This document shows positions 26,176 to 38,859 of a DNA stretch of 64,000 nucleotides, piece after piece. Numbering within the stretch: the stretch's first letter is position 1; each line of letters opens with the position of its first letter. The DNA lies in NCBI GenBank assembly GCA_958496175.1, contig OY292280.1:11656001-11720000 (forward strand), read 5' to 3'. The stretch is from Sisyra terminalis (Eukaryota > Arthropoda > Insecta > Neuroptera > Sisyridae). The position numbers were made by a program, and so were the translations under genes. The notes beneath the pieces were generated by a model. That model did not search any database. It worked only from the letters and a program-made list of their open reading frames with translations, and was not told the origin of the DNA.

Positions 26176-26235
26176 TCACGTGGAGGCAGGAGACGTTCGG
26201 GTGGATCAAATCAGCAACAAAGTTGGGAATCCGAG
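26176..26235 (+). CDS. rn: Rotund/squeeze-type zinc-finger protein, coding exon 2
   Basis: A 60-base exon encoding SRGGRRRSGGSNQQQSWESE (residues 346-365). It lies between an acceptor (AATAG|TCACG) and a donor (CCGAG|GTCAGT), both in phase 0. Exon 1 ends in phase 0 and exon 3 starts in phase 0, so joining keeps the frame. The basic, Arg/Ser/Gly composition fits the linker ahead of the fingers. It is too short to be found by frame length and was picked from the splice signals. A different or additional small exon in the long next intron cannot be excluded. Confidence 0.6.
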
Positions 26236-27944
26236 GTCAGTAAAATTATAGATTTTTTTCAAAAAAAAAAAAAAAAATATTAAATTGGTCCAATGACGGA
26301 ATCATTTGATATGTGCAACACTTTTGCGTTATCTGTTGATTTTTTGTTTGTTTTTGGACCATAAAAACCGAAAAATGCGTCCCACAATTTGATTGTTCTT
26401 TATCGACGATCCATTTCTAATTAATAAAATGATTTTATTCGGAAAATAAATGGATTTGTCGAAAGTAAAATTTCATTGAAAAGAGTAATTTTTCTAAGAA
26501 CGGTTTTTTTTGAAGGAAAAAATTCCAATTAGACGAGAAAATAATTTGAGACAGAAAGAGATGGACGACAATTAATTAATATTTGCCGAACAGATTTTAA
26601 TGATATTTTTCCTTTTGACAAACAGAATATTCGATTCTTTTATCTAATCAAAGTCTGGCCTTGATCACTTTTGTTTCTGAATAATTAGACGAAAATGATT
26701 TCTGGTTTGAAAAACGATTACAAACCAGAAATCGATCAAGTCAATTTTCTCAAGTTCGAATTTGGCGCGCACCACACTGCGCATCCACCAAAACAAAAAA
26801 AAAACGCTGATGAATGCGTCGAAATTCAAACAAAAAAAAAAAAAAACAGTCGAAAAAACGGTGATAGAAAACGGAAAAAAAAACACTCCAAGGTGAACGA
26901 GTTGAATGGTTCATTTTTTTAAGTTGCAAAAATGAGATTTTTTTTCCAATACAAATTTCTCGCAATTCCAAACGTAAAACATTCATTTGACTATGGTGAA
27001 AACCTAAAAAGTTAGGTTAAGTCAATTTAAAACCTTACCAACTGATCAGTTCCGATCGAACGATCGAACCACTCGTCCAAAACGATTATGTGGTCAGTTC
27101 ATAAAAATTTCATAATTTGCCCTATTTCAAAAAAAAAAAAAATCAATGAATGACCGTCGACCCCCCTCTTTTCACTAAAAATTCAAAAAAAAATCCCGCC
27201 GATAAACTACACCACTCCTATCCCCTCTACTTACCCAAAAAAAAAACTTGTTTACTTTTTTTTTCGCGCGATTTTCAAAAAAAAAAAAAAACACTGTCTA
27301 GCATTTCCAAAATGACGATGAGCCCATTTTTTTTTATTAAATTTTTCTAAGGTGGGGAAATCACTTTTAATGAGGACAATAAATTCATTTGATAGGGAAA
27401 AAAATATCTTAACATTTCCTATCGAATTTTTATCAATCACTTTTGGAGATAATATTTGTTTATTCATTCGATTCGTCTTTTTTTTACTTAACGTTTTTTT
27501 TTTCTGCTTCCGAATTTACGAAAAAAAAAACACTGACATTCTTTTTTTTCTTAATAACAATCAAAGCTTTTTATAACGATGCTCATTTGTTTAATCAATA
27601 CAAAGTATAGCTTTACAGAATCCCTTTTTATACTATCATCCCCCTTGATATTTCACGAAAAATTCCAATACAAAATTGCTATCTTAAATTTTCATCCCAT
27701 ATTTCTCGAATTTTTAAAACTTTTGATATTTTTTTTAAATAGCTCAAATATCTACTACAAAAATCATTTAATAACATCCCCTATTGTAAAGAATATTTTT
27801 TTTGAAATCCTGATATTAATTTTATTCCAAAAAATTATTGATTTACTAGAATACATAGGTTAAAAAAAACCACCCCTTTGCTATACTTTTGCGGACACAT
27901 GTTTTTAATTTTAAAAGGGTTTCCCTTAAAAGCTTTAAAGTCTT

Positions 27945-28475
27945 ACTGTGTATACAATATATAGGATATATTGCGGTCCAATTTATGTAGTAAAATTTAA
28001 TATAATAATTTATAAAAATCATACCATAAACATAAATTTGAACGGAATTTCAAACAAAAATATTCGTGATGTATTGCCCAGATACGTATTTCGATTGCCA
28101 AGCAATCTTCCCGGGTTGCTTACGAAGGATTCGGTGAAAGTAAAGAAATTTGGAAACACCCCCCCTCCATAATCGCATCGCAAAAAGAGAAAAGCACGAC
28201 TTATAAATTGAGGTTCATCCGTGATAATTTTGTGAATCATCACAAAGCAGTTACGGAGTGATCCAAACTACTTAATGACCACTGAAGAAGATTGATTGGC
28301 AATCGAAATACGTATCTGGGCAATACGTCACGAATATTTTTGTTTGAACTTCTGTTCAAATTTATGTTTATGGTATGATTTTTATAAATTATTATATTAA
28401 ATTATACTACATAAATTGGACCGCAATATATTCTATATATTGTATAAACAATATAATTGTTCAGTCAGCGAAAAA
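27945..28475. repeat. Family E repeat, paired copy
   Basis: It starts ATACAATATATAGGATATAT and ends with the inverse (ATATATTCTATATATTGTAT near 28425-28445). The hairpin motif is on the - strand at about 28085-28113 and on the + strand at about 28280-28312. The region between (28115-28220) is unique and includes a run of seven C's. This is a self-contained foldback unit with divergent motifs. Confidence 0.7.
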
Positions 28476-28479
28476 ATCT

Positions 28480-30640
28480 TACTTTGATTTCAAAGGCTTA
28501 GTAAAATCAAAATCCAAAGTTCAAAATGATGAAATTCCTGTATATAACATATTAAGTTATAGATTCCACCATCTTCTTTGCTTATTTAAGGGATGAACCT
28601 GAAAACATTTTCGAATTCAAGCAATTTCTAATTCTCGTTTCGAGTGCTTTAACTTAATTAAGTTCCCCCATGTTTAAGAAAATATCATAAAATTTGGGTA
28701 ACTTTTTGATACGCGGGGGAAGAGGGGTGTTAAACGACGCCAGCGCTCGTAGTGAAAGGTTCGGTATTACAATTTTCGATACAAATGAATGGTTGACTTT
28801 GGGTCCCAAGTTTTGCCTGAAAAAAACCAGTTTTGGCTGGATCGTACTGAAATCTTATAACATTTAACAACTAAAGTCCTAGACAATTCTTCCGTTGGTC
28901 GCTGCATAGACCATTAATGCAATATTGCGATTTAATAGATTTAAAAAAAAGGTCATTTAAATTGATTCAGTCGAATTTTTAGGCAAATTTATAATAGAAA
29001 CCCAAAAATTTCTTGTAATGAAAAGTTCGGTACAGAAGTAGTGGTTGTAGTCAAACCATACAAATATTATTGAAATTTTGAAACGGCCGCATTTAGATTG
29101 AGTTTATTAGAGTGAAAAGAAAGTTAGAGAGAGATACGATGTCCGAATTGAATGTAGGGTCAAAAAAAGTTAAACAGAAGTTCTTTGTTTACCACGCCGT
29201 TTATGAACAGTTCCCAACTAAAAGTTATGATAATTGTAAAACTTGATGTTTTTTTTTTTGTTTTCGGAAATATTCCTTCCTGTATTCAATTCGAATAAGT
29301 AAAAGTTTAATCAAAACTTCACTTTTTATGAGAATAAATCATTAAATTTGAATCACTGCATTATTTATCTGTAAAATAGTGCGTACGTATTATGTAACCC
29401 CTGAATAATTCCGAATTGTAGATTCCACTACTTAAAATTCCCGGGACCACCAGTTGAACATAAAAACGATTATTTCTTATCTATTCGCTGGGAATTTGAA
29501 TGAAATATTTACACTTATGCCTCTTGAAATTAATGATCACGTTCATATTGGTCTAATCGTTAATGTGAGAACCACTGGTAGTTCAATTACTAAAGTACTA
29601 AAACAACAGTTTCAATTGAAGGATTAAGACATACAGCGACAATGTATGTGTTTTGTTTATTTGTTTGACCAACTACTCAAAACAAAAGCCAATCAATACA
29701 CTTACGTCTACTAAGTGGTTCATCTTTGTACATAGTTGCGTATTTTTAATGTGTCTTAATTGGATCATCTCGTGATTATTTTCAAGTGGATGAAGAAACG
29801 TTTTTGTATCAGCAAAATATATCATCCCGAAATACAAATATACAAAACAAATGATGGATATGGGGAGTTTGAGATTTGTTTTGATATCATTCGCGAAATC
29901 AAAGATTTTTTGTAGGGAATTATGGGATAGGGTAGAGTGGGGCTTAAAGATCCACGGGTATAAAGATCCACGGGTATAAAGATCCACCATGAGTATCTAA
30001 AATATTAGTGACATATTGCTCTATTTAACTATAATGCTGGGGTTGAGGAAATATAAGAAGAATTTCGAGGTCCCCTGGCAGTTAAGCCAGAGATAAGAGA
30101 TTTACGATGGTACCTTGATATCTTTACGAAAGTAAAATTTTTAATTATTATTCTTTTCGGTTTCCAGCAGTAATATTGCTTTGACTAGACCAAAATATCA
30201 TTAAATAGTATATGAGATTTAGTGGTATTTCAGGATTTTTTAGCTAATTTAAACAATAAACTAGTTATAACCTAGTAAAAACATTTGAACGTAACTGGGG
30301 GTAAAAAGGTCCACGTGGATCTTTTCCTTATCCAGCCACGTGAATGGGATCCAACGCAATCTTTGCAAGCAATGGACCCATGAAAACTGTATTTCTAACC
30401 CAGGATTCGTTTACTTCTTTTGTTATAATTGGGATTCAGGAAATTATGAGTTTTATTAAAATAAGATAAAGGTATAAAATATATTACTTATGTTACAATA
30501 AATGTCAATATTATTATGAAGAAATAAGAGTTTTATATGTTTAAAATGACAAATAAAATTTTCCAAATGAAAATCCAGAAATATTTCATTGATTCAAATA
30601 CTGTTATTAATTCATAACACCTGTTAGATACTTTAAATAA
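28480..30640. other. Intron-2 DNA without recognised exon
   Basis: AT-rich with small chance frames. Around 29945-29990 a 16-bp word (GGGTATAAAGATCCAC) is repeated two to three times, and a related GGTCCACGTGGATC palindrome lies at about 30307-30320. No other structure was noted. Confidence 0.4.
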
Positions 30641-31995
30641 AAGTCGTTCCTTTTTTAGCCCCTAAGGGGCAAAAAGAAACATACCCAGCCATACAAACAA
30701 CTCTGCGGAATATGGAAGGAAAACTGGGAGGTAAAATTGGTCCAATAGGTAGATAAAGAAAGGACCTTTTTGCCCCTACTAAGGGGCAAAAAGAGACAGA
30801 CGACAAGGTCAAGAAAAATTGTAAAATAACAAACTTCTATATGGATGATTCCATTAAAAATTAAATAAAACATGGCCAGATATTTGTTGGTTTGGTTAGC
30901 ATTATACGTTTCAAATTAATAGGGTTGGATTTCGCAGTATAACACGGAATAGTAAAATTGGATCTTTAAACCCCACCTTATCCTACTTGTATTATTGGAT
31001 GAAATTTCCATTTACGCAGTTTTTCAACGAAATTTACTGGATTTACACCTGTTGGTTATAGGCTCTAAGAATTACAGTTTAGTATCCCATTTAATTTCCA
31101 TTTAGTTGGTACTGTTGAGGTCTTCTAAGAAAATGTGCTTTTCCTAAGCAATTCTGGAAAGCTTTTGGTTGATTTTTGGTTGAAAAAGGTTGGGGGAAAA
31201 GGCCAGAAAAATCAGTAGTCATTATTGTGCAAAACTGAATGAAAAATGTGGACAAATAACGAAACCGAAAGTTTTAGAAAGAGTAGGCCAAAGACAGCAT
31301 TTAAATTATTGTTTTACAGTAGCCAGTTATACTATAAAAATGCTTTTAAATTATAGCACTTTAAATTAGGCAAAACTTATTGTTAGATTTAGAAAATTTC
31401 GCAGTTCTGCGGATAAACTGAACAGAATATGGAAGGAAAACTGGACAGTTAAATTGGTCCAATAGGTGCTTGCATTATTGGATGACAATTCCTTTTAGGT
31501 AGTTTTTCTACGAAATTTACTGGAATTACACCTGTTGGTTATAAGCTCTAAGAATTACAGTTTAGTATTCCGAGATTTCCATTTAGTTGGTACTGTTTGT
31601 ATTTTTTAAGTAAATTTGCTTTTCCTAAGCAATTGTGGAAAGCTTTTGGTTGAAAAAGTTTGGAGGGAAAGGCCAGAAAAATCAGTAGTAGAAAATGTGC
31701 AAAACTAAATGAAAAACGTGGATAAATGACGAAACCGAAAGTTATAGAAAGAGGCCAAAGACAACATTTAAGTTACTGTTTAACAGTAGCCACTTATACT
31801 GTAAAAAATATCCTATTGGAATGGATTATTTGTTATTTTAGTATTATTTTATTAGTATCCCAAGATTTCCATTTAGTTGGTACTGATGGGTTTTTTTAAG
31901 AAAATTTGCTTTTCCTAAGCAATTTTGGATAACTTTTGGATGATTTTCGGTTGAAAAAGCTAGGCCAGAAGTCGAAAATGTGCAAAACTATTGAA
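30640..31995. repeat. Composite repeat about 1.35 kb, copy 2
   Basis: Collinear with 14690-16140, including the CCCCTAAGGGGC palindromes at about 30659 and 30776 and the three internal sub-units. Differences are scattered substitutions and short indels, so neither copy is very recent. Confidence 0.75.
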
Positions 31996-33027
31996 ATGGA
32001 TTATTTGTTTGAATAACTTTTAAATGAGTAAACTTATCAAAAAATCGTATTGGAGAGTTTTTGTAGAGCGTTTGGTGATCTATAAAAATATTTTTTGTAG
32101 AATTTTGGTGTGACGCGTCGTTTAGAAGTTATAGAGGCTGAGAAGGTAGATTAGTTATTAATGGATGAATAATTGATTAGTGAGTTGTGTTGTTTTGTCG
32201 AGGAATATATTTGGGATGAAAACGCATTTGCGTCATAGAATGTTTCCCAAACTTCCTCTGGCGTGGAGATTTGTGATTACCTGGCTTCTGGCCGATGCGG
32301 CCAGAAAAAACCTAGCTAACCACTTCCTGAATTCGTGGCCGAGAGAATATTTGGATGCTGTGGCCACTTGATCTTCTGTTTCACATCTGGCGTCTCTCTT
32401 GGTTTTATTGTGGCTCACCAAGAATTGTATGGATGTGTTGGTGTTTTTTGTGGTCCAGCCAAAGACTATTATGGGAGGACCGAAGTCTCAACGATTTGTT
32501 TGATCCGCTCTCTTGAAAATTGGTCCAAGACACCTTGTCCTTGGAGTCAGTCAAAGAAGTAATATTTCTTTTTCATTTCAAATTTAGATACGCGCAATAC
32601 GCGGAACTAGTTAACTCTCAAAAATATGTTGACGTCAGCGTCGATGCTCTCTGTACTTGTTATCCTTGAATTCTGGCATACCTCTAACCTACCTACTTTA
32701 TTATTTATTTATTTTCTTTTTTTTTTTGCTTTTGCTTTTTTATTGGCCAATAATTAATAATTATTTAACGAAAAACAAAATTCACAACAGGTGGATTCGA
32801 CTCAGCTGAGACTACTTCCTGATTCAAAATGGCTGCGCATTATGTTTTTCGAGTTGCGCACTAATCACCTCTTTTTCCTATAACAATTATTTTTTTTTTC
32901 GACTCAAATTTTCAATGAACTTTAATATCAATCTTCGTAATTGAAACTTGAAAACAGAAGTGGCTTCAATTAATTTCACTCTAAAACCACTTATTTTCGC
33001 TAAAAATTTTTTTTTTATTCAATAATC

Positions 33028-33782
33028 GGTATAAGCTTGGATCAGGAACGTCGAAATTTGAAAACTGTTTCGAATAGTTTCGACATTATTCCTGTACGTA
33101 TTGTTCACTCGAATGCAATTTGTACGTAAATTTTGACATATGTCAGAAATGAAGAAGCTACAGTTATTTTCAAATATGTTTTATCAAATATATATAACAG
33201 AACAAAAAAATTAAACAGTTCAATAATGCGACAATAAATATTACCTAAGTATATTTTTCATTTCGCAAATGTTTTGGAGTTTCCTTTCATTAATAATAAT
33301 ACATCACAGTTTTTCACAAGTGTTTTTTCCCATAAAAAAGTAAACTTTATTTAGAAAACTTGGTTCAAGTCTATTTTAGCACACCCACAATCTGGCAACG
33401 TTGCATTTTCGAATTTATTTTTAATTTAATTCGCGATTAAATCGGTCCACAATAAAAATTTAGCCACAAAAGAGAGAATTATACCATATTAGAATTAAAT
33501 AATCAAAAAAATCGCGAATTAAATTAAAAACAAAGTCGAAAATTCAACGTTGCCAGATTGTGCGTATCCTTAAATGGACTTGAGTCGAAAATTTGATTTT
33601 ACATATTACAATATAAATATATATTTGAAAATAACCATCGCTTCTTAATTTCTGACATATGTCAAACTTTACGTACAAATTGTATTCCAGTGAACAATAC
33701 GTACAGGAATAATATCGAAACCATTCGAAATAATTCTCTTCAGTTCTGAAAATTTCGACGTTCCTGATCCAAGTTTATACCC
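33028..33782. mobile_element. Foldback element family C (copy 1)
   Basis: The left end GGTATAAGCTTGGATCAGGA is inverted at the right end (TCCTGATCCAAGTTTATACC). The inverted arms run about 130 bp through CCTGTACGTATTGTTCACT and AATTTTGACATATGTCAGAAAT. The middle contains a family D-like palindrome (ATCTGGCAACGTTGCATTTT and its inverse). Copies also lie at 41149-41900 (opposite orientation) and 44642-45328. No coding capacity. Confidence 0.85.
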
Positions 33783-34060
33783 AATAATCATTACAATAGG
33801 GTTATTTTTATTGGGGTTTGGACTAAAAAAGTCAAACTTTCTTTTTAATGATTTATATTTGATTTTTGTACAAATGATAATAACTAATTTCTCAAAAAAT
33901 GAACATTAATTTAGTGAATCTTTACAATGTTACACCTTTAAGTAGTAGGTACCCACTAGGATATCCCTCTCACATTTTTCTACATCTATTTATTTTTTAT
34001 ATTAACTCCATAATTTAAATTTTTTTTTGTTTAATTTTGACATGAAAGATTACCAACATC

Positions 34061-34251
34061 TTAAGCAGGCCAATCACGCTCCGACTTGTAGTCCAACTAG
34101 TGGTCCGACTTTCGAAGTTGGATCTAAAGTCGGACCGTGAATGATGTTGGAAGTTGTATGTCTAGCGGATCATTTAAGAGATCCAACTAGAAAATTCAAC
34201 CAGTAGTCCGACTTGTTGGACTGCAAGTCGGATCGTGAATGGCCTGCTTTA
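34061..34251. mobile_element. Foldback MITE, family B (copy 4)
   Basis: TTAAGCAGGCCAATCACGCT at the left and CGTGAATGGCCTGCTTTA at the right. At 191 bp it is longer than the other copies and holds the interior (TAGCGGATCATTTAAGAGAT) that also ends the truncated 17401 copy. Confidence 0.8.
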
Positions 34252-34523
34252 CCAGAACTATCAACGATATTACAGTAGATAAGGTACTTTAAAAAAAAGG
34301 AGTCCAAAGTTACTTTGGGTATCAAGTATTTATTTTTTATATTAACTTTATAATCTCAAATTTCTTCAGTAGAAATTTTACATGAAAGAATATCTTACCA
34401 AAACTATCAAAGATACTATCATAGATTAGATACTTTAAAAAAAAAGGAATTCAAAGTTATTTACAGTATCCTTATAATAAGAGATCCTTATATGGAATTT
34501 CAATTTTGTGATATAAGTTCCAT

Positions 34524-35022
34524 GTGTCCGACCGAAACTAGTTTTTACAGCCGAAACCGAATTTCAGCATCGGTCTCGGTTTCGGCCGAAACCGAAACCA
34601 AAACTGTCATATAAAATCACGTTTTACTTTTAAAATTCTACAGGTATTCATTTATCATTTAATCCCTAATATTTGAGATAATAACTAACATAATATACTA
34701 TTATCCCTCTTATACCAAATAAATTATTTAGATTGAAATTACGGGTTGATTTAATTAGTTTTCACCTAATATGTTTAGGTACCCAAAATAGAAAATACTC
34801 TTTCTTACATCTAAAAACCATAATAATTTCTACTAAACTTTGTTCAGTCTTCTTTTCAACTGATATTTATCAATATTCATAATTGAAGAATCATATAGTA
34901 AGTGAAAAACAATAATTTTTTAACATTTTTATTTCACGAATTCAGTTTCGGTTGCGGTCGTTGTTTTAGTAGTAGTAGTAGTTTTTCGACCGAAACCGAA
35001 ACCAAAAATTCGGTCAGACACT
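34524..35022. mobile_element. Non-autonomous TIR element, family A (copy 2)
   Basis: Ends GTGTCCGACCGAAACTAG and TTCGGTCAGACACT. The interior matches 1763-2330, including CACCTAATATGTTTAGGTAC and CACGAATTCAGTTTCGGT. It is 499 bp and shorter than copy 1 by internal deletion. Confidence 0.8.
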
Positions 35023-35919
35023 AAAGCTTTGGCGTTTGGAGCTTTTAGAAACCGGCACCTAGATGGCGCTGTACAAAATTAGGTTTAGCCTCGCCTTAAT
35101 TTGCAAAGCGCATGCCTAGATCAATTTAAATTCAATTTAATCATTTAATTATGATTTTAATTACGAACGGCTCAAGTTACTTGTAAAACAGTCAAATCTG
35201 GCAATGTTGCTGTTTTTTCACTTGTTTTTTCTATTCGTGATTTTTTTGTAATTCTGTTTAAACAACATACTTTATATTCCATAGCAAATCAGTATAAGAA
35301 GTAGAAAGTGAATCTTTAGACCAAAACAAAATAAAATTTGGTATTCTGGTATCTAAGTTACTTTTGGGTATCTAAGATACTTTTTAAGGCTCAAGACGCA
35401 GTTCTTTTATAAAGTATTCTAGATACTAGTTACTTTTTGTCAAAAAATGAGTTAATTTTGATATAGTAACTAGATATGTTAAAGTAACTAAGATACTCTT
35501 TTTTGACCAAAAACATATTATGTGCTGGTGCGCAGAAGCAGTGTTTTTTATTCAGGATTTTAACTACAGTTCTAAAATTTTAGTTTGCAATGTAAGTTAT
35601 AATAGAACTAGAGTATTTATAAAAAAAATTAAGCCGCCACTGGTTGAAAGAGGTATGAAGGGGAGGGTGTCAAAGTTTTCCATGTGGCAATGCCATTGAG
35701 ATTGACATAAAATTAGTTCGATTTCGAAAAAATTGGATTTGACATTTTTAATCTTAGCCAATGTTAACCGCCACAACCTTGATTCAATGAACCATATCAA
35801 ACCGAAACATAAAATTTGTGTATTTATAGAAAAAAAATCGGACAATTTTGATATAAGTGAGACCATAATATCTAGAAAAAAAAAATGATTTATCTATCAC
35901 CGAATTATCTCGTGTTACA

Positions 35920-36480
35920 ATTTCATTAAATGGTGCCCCCCCGCCGAAGCCCCCCCGTCCGGGACGGGAGCGCGAGGGCAGAACTTATCTTGTGAAATTT
36001 TTCCAAATCAAGTCCAATTGCGGCGCATTTAAAAAGCGCGCCATTCGAAAAGCGCAAGTACGGCTCTGGCGGCCATTAAACGCAACATTGTTGTGCATCA
36101 CACATTGTAATGAGCGATTTTACGACGGGTCGTTTAACGGGCAAAAAATTCCCCCGGAAAAATCAGCGTGGAAATCGCCAATGTCAAATGGGTACGCGCG
36201 ATTTCCTCTGGCCTACGGCCATTTGGGTTCTATGGGCATGCTCCATCATCATTCACTTGTTTTCTTCAACCTGACCAACCACTTTCGTTTTTTTTTCCCT
36301 CGTTTTTCTCATCTCGATTTCGGTCAAGTTCACTCTCAAACTGGGTTTCTTCAATTAACCAACAGATATTTCAGCCAAATTTTCCCGCCAAGAAAACAAC
36401 CGTAATTCATCGTGTGGTCGGTCCTTTTGCGCAGGCGCTTTTTCTCAACATTAAGGAAAACAAGTGAAAAGCATTTCCGA
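35920..36480. other. GC/CpG-rich island inside intron 2
   Basis: In otherwise AT-rich intron DNA, 35935-35985 is a C-rich tract followed by the palindrome CCCGTCCGGGACGGG and CGCGAGGGC, and the next 450 bp stays relatively GC-rich and free of repeats known elsewhere in the window. Two overlapping + frames (35992-36405 and 36168-36467) have no recognisable domain. The island could be an alternative promoter or 5' exon for a short zinc-finger isoform, by analogy to the two-promoter rotund locus of Drosophila. That is inference. Confidence 0.35.
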
Positions 36481-36780
36481 TTTTTCCGACCATTTCTGAT
36501 ACAAAAATTTGGATAATATATGATATTAAGTTCTTGTAATATTGTAATAATTTCGGAGTTAAAAATTTGTAACGAATCTAATTGAATTCCGTTAATGCTT
36601 CAAATCAATGGTCACCCCAATACTAAAAAAAATTCATTCCTTTCATTGATTTCATAATAATAAATCCCTCATTTTAAAATATATATTTCTTTCTTGCTTC
36701 AAATCTGATTTTGATAATTTTTAAAAAAAATATTGGTTCATTTTTTACTAACCCAATATTAAGTTTCAAATAACTTGATT

Positions 36781-38532
36781 AATCAAAATAAGATTTTTTC
36801 GCTAACTTTGAACAGTTATACTGTGTATACAATATATAGAATATATTGTGGTCCAATTTATGTAGTATAATTATAAATAGAATTCATACCACAAAAATAA
36901 ATTTGAACAGAAGTTCAAACAAAAATATTTCTGACGAAATTCCCAGATACGTATTGCAATTGCCAAGCAATCATCCTCAGTGGTCATCAAGTAGTTTGGA
37001 TCACTCCGTAACTGCTTCGTGATGATTCACAATTTTGTGAATTCTAATTTTGCAATGCATTATGGGAAATATGTCAAGATGTGGCGCCGCCACAAATGTG
37101 TTTAGGATACTAACTAACCGAAACTTTGTACTTTTAGGGTAACGGTTACAATTAGTACTCTAGGCACACTTGTGGCGGCGCTATATTTTGACACACTTCC
37201 CATAATGCATTGCAGGATTGGAATACCCTCTTTTATATTATCTTAAGACTACCAGGATATGAACTGGGAAATATCCATAAATCTGCTAAGATTACAGATC
37301 TGTATAAAATATAATAAGATAGCGCATTATGGAGGCCAGCATAATGATTTTCTAATCGAGCTATTGGGTTTTAACCACTTTGGATATAAGGTCTGGATTA
37401 ATTTTGTCATTGTCACATGATCTCTCCAGTACCCTTTTCTAGAACTAGTTAATCTTAGATATCCTGTACTTCTAATTTTTCTTTATTGGAATCGTTTCGT
37501 ATTCTAGAATTACGCTTTTGATGTTCCTTAGTACCTCCATTTCTGATAATATACTCTAATGATAACGTATTTTTGTAGAAAATGCTCTACAAAATTAACC
37601 ACTTTTGTATAACACTTAAGTTTAATTGTGCAAATATGTATAGTTGATTTAGATAAATCAACTAACCAGCAAATTATTACCAATAATTTTTGATTTCGTT
37701 ATCATAAGAACCAAAAGCAAACCCTACAAAAAATTTATTGTTAAGTTGCTTATAAAATATATGGAATATATTGTGGTCCAAGTTATATAGTATAATTTCA
37801 TATAATAATATATAAAAATCATACCATAAACATAAATTTGATCTGAAGTTCAAACAAATGAATTACTGACGTTTTGCCCAGATACGTTATCTTCCTCAAT
37901 AGTCATAAAGTAGTATTCCAGTATAAATCCTATAGTAATTGATAGCCACTGGGGAAGATTGCTTGGCAATCGAAATTCGTATTTGGGCAATATGTCATAA
38001 ATATTTTTGTTTGAACTTCTGTTCAAATTTATGTTTATGGTATGGTTTTTATATATTATTATATTAAATTTTACTTCATAAATTGGACCACAATCTATTG
38101 TATAAACAGTATAACTGTTCAAAATCAGCGAAAAAATCTTATTTGATTATTGTTAAGTATTTAAATATCCCAATTTTTTATAGAATACTGTAATATAAAT
38201 AAGTATTTTCTCTTGTGTGGCTAGAAGAAAGATAATTTTTTCTTGTATTTTAATCTTCTGGGTGAAATTGAAAACCTGTTCTCAGGAGGTGGGCAATATC
38301 AACCCTTAATCTTCCTCATGGGTCATAAAGTAGTATTCCAGTATAAATCCTATACTAATTGATAATCACTGAGGAAGATTGCTTAGCAAGCGAAGTACGT
38401 ATCTGGGCAATATGTTACAAATATTTTTGTTTGAACTTCTGTTCAAATTTATGTTTATGGTATGATTTATATATATTATCATATCAAATTATACGACATA
38501 AATTGGACCGCAATATATTCTATATATTATAT
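36781..38532 (+). repeat. Dispersed 2-kb duplicated block, copy 2 (empty site)
   Basis: Collinear with 17678-19715 in the same orientation but lacking the pogo-like insertion. The site CTAGAACTAGTTAATC near 37440-37456 is the unoccupied target. It carries the nested 162-bp foldback at 37052-37214 and family E motifs near 36953-36980 (-), 37947 (+) and 38367 (+). Confidence 0.75.
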
Positions 38533-38534
38533 AC

Positions 38535-38850
38535 TCAGTAACTTGTGTAATTTTAAAAAAACCATCCTTAATTGCATTAATTTATTTCATCATTTTGATT
38601 TTAGCAGAGGTTTTTTTTTTTCATCCATTTGTTGCACTCATTCAAGTTTTAACCAAGGAAAACTTATGGTTATTCCATAGGCCACACCCTACACGCATGC
38701 GCGTTTTGTCCGGTCGGAAAAATCTCATCAAAAACTCGATGTATTTCGTTAAAAATACTTTTCGCTGGAATTGATTTTGCTAGATTATTTTGGCGAATGA
38801 ATTGGCCGTTTATGAAACGATGCAAGAAAACGGGGCATATGTTAGCCGAT
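38535..38850 (+). repeat. Dispersed block shared with 4981-5300
   Basis: About 300 bp nearly identical to 4981-5300 (CATCCTTAATTGCAT, GTTTTAACCAAGGAAAACTT, GAATGAATTGGCCGTTTATG). In both places it directly follows a family E end, so it may be part of a larger family E unit. Confidence 0.65.
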
Positions 38851-38859
38851 TTTGCTAAA

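Noticed and set aside
32821..32880. Hidden exon encoding a Cys-x2-Cys pair (CALC) for the degenerate first finger
   Set aside because: A stop codon lies shortly upstream in that frame and there is no donor in the needed phase.
35992..36467. Two overlapping + frames in the GC island as a protein-coding gene
   Set aside because: There is no recognisable domain, they include long Phe runs, and no consistent splice sites. Openness is expected from the local rise in GC.
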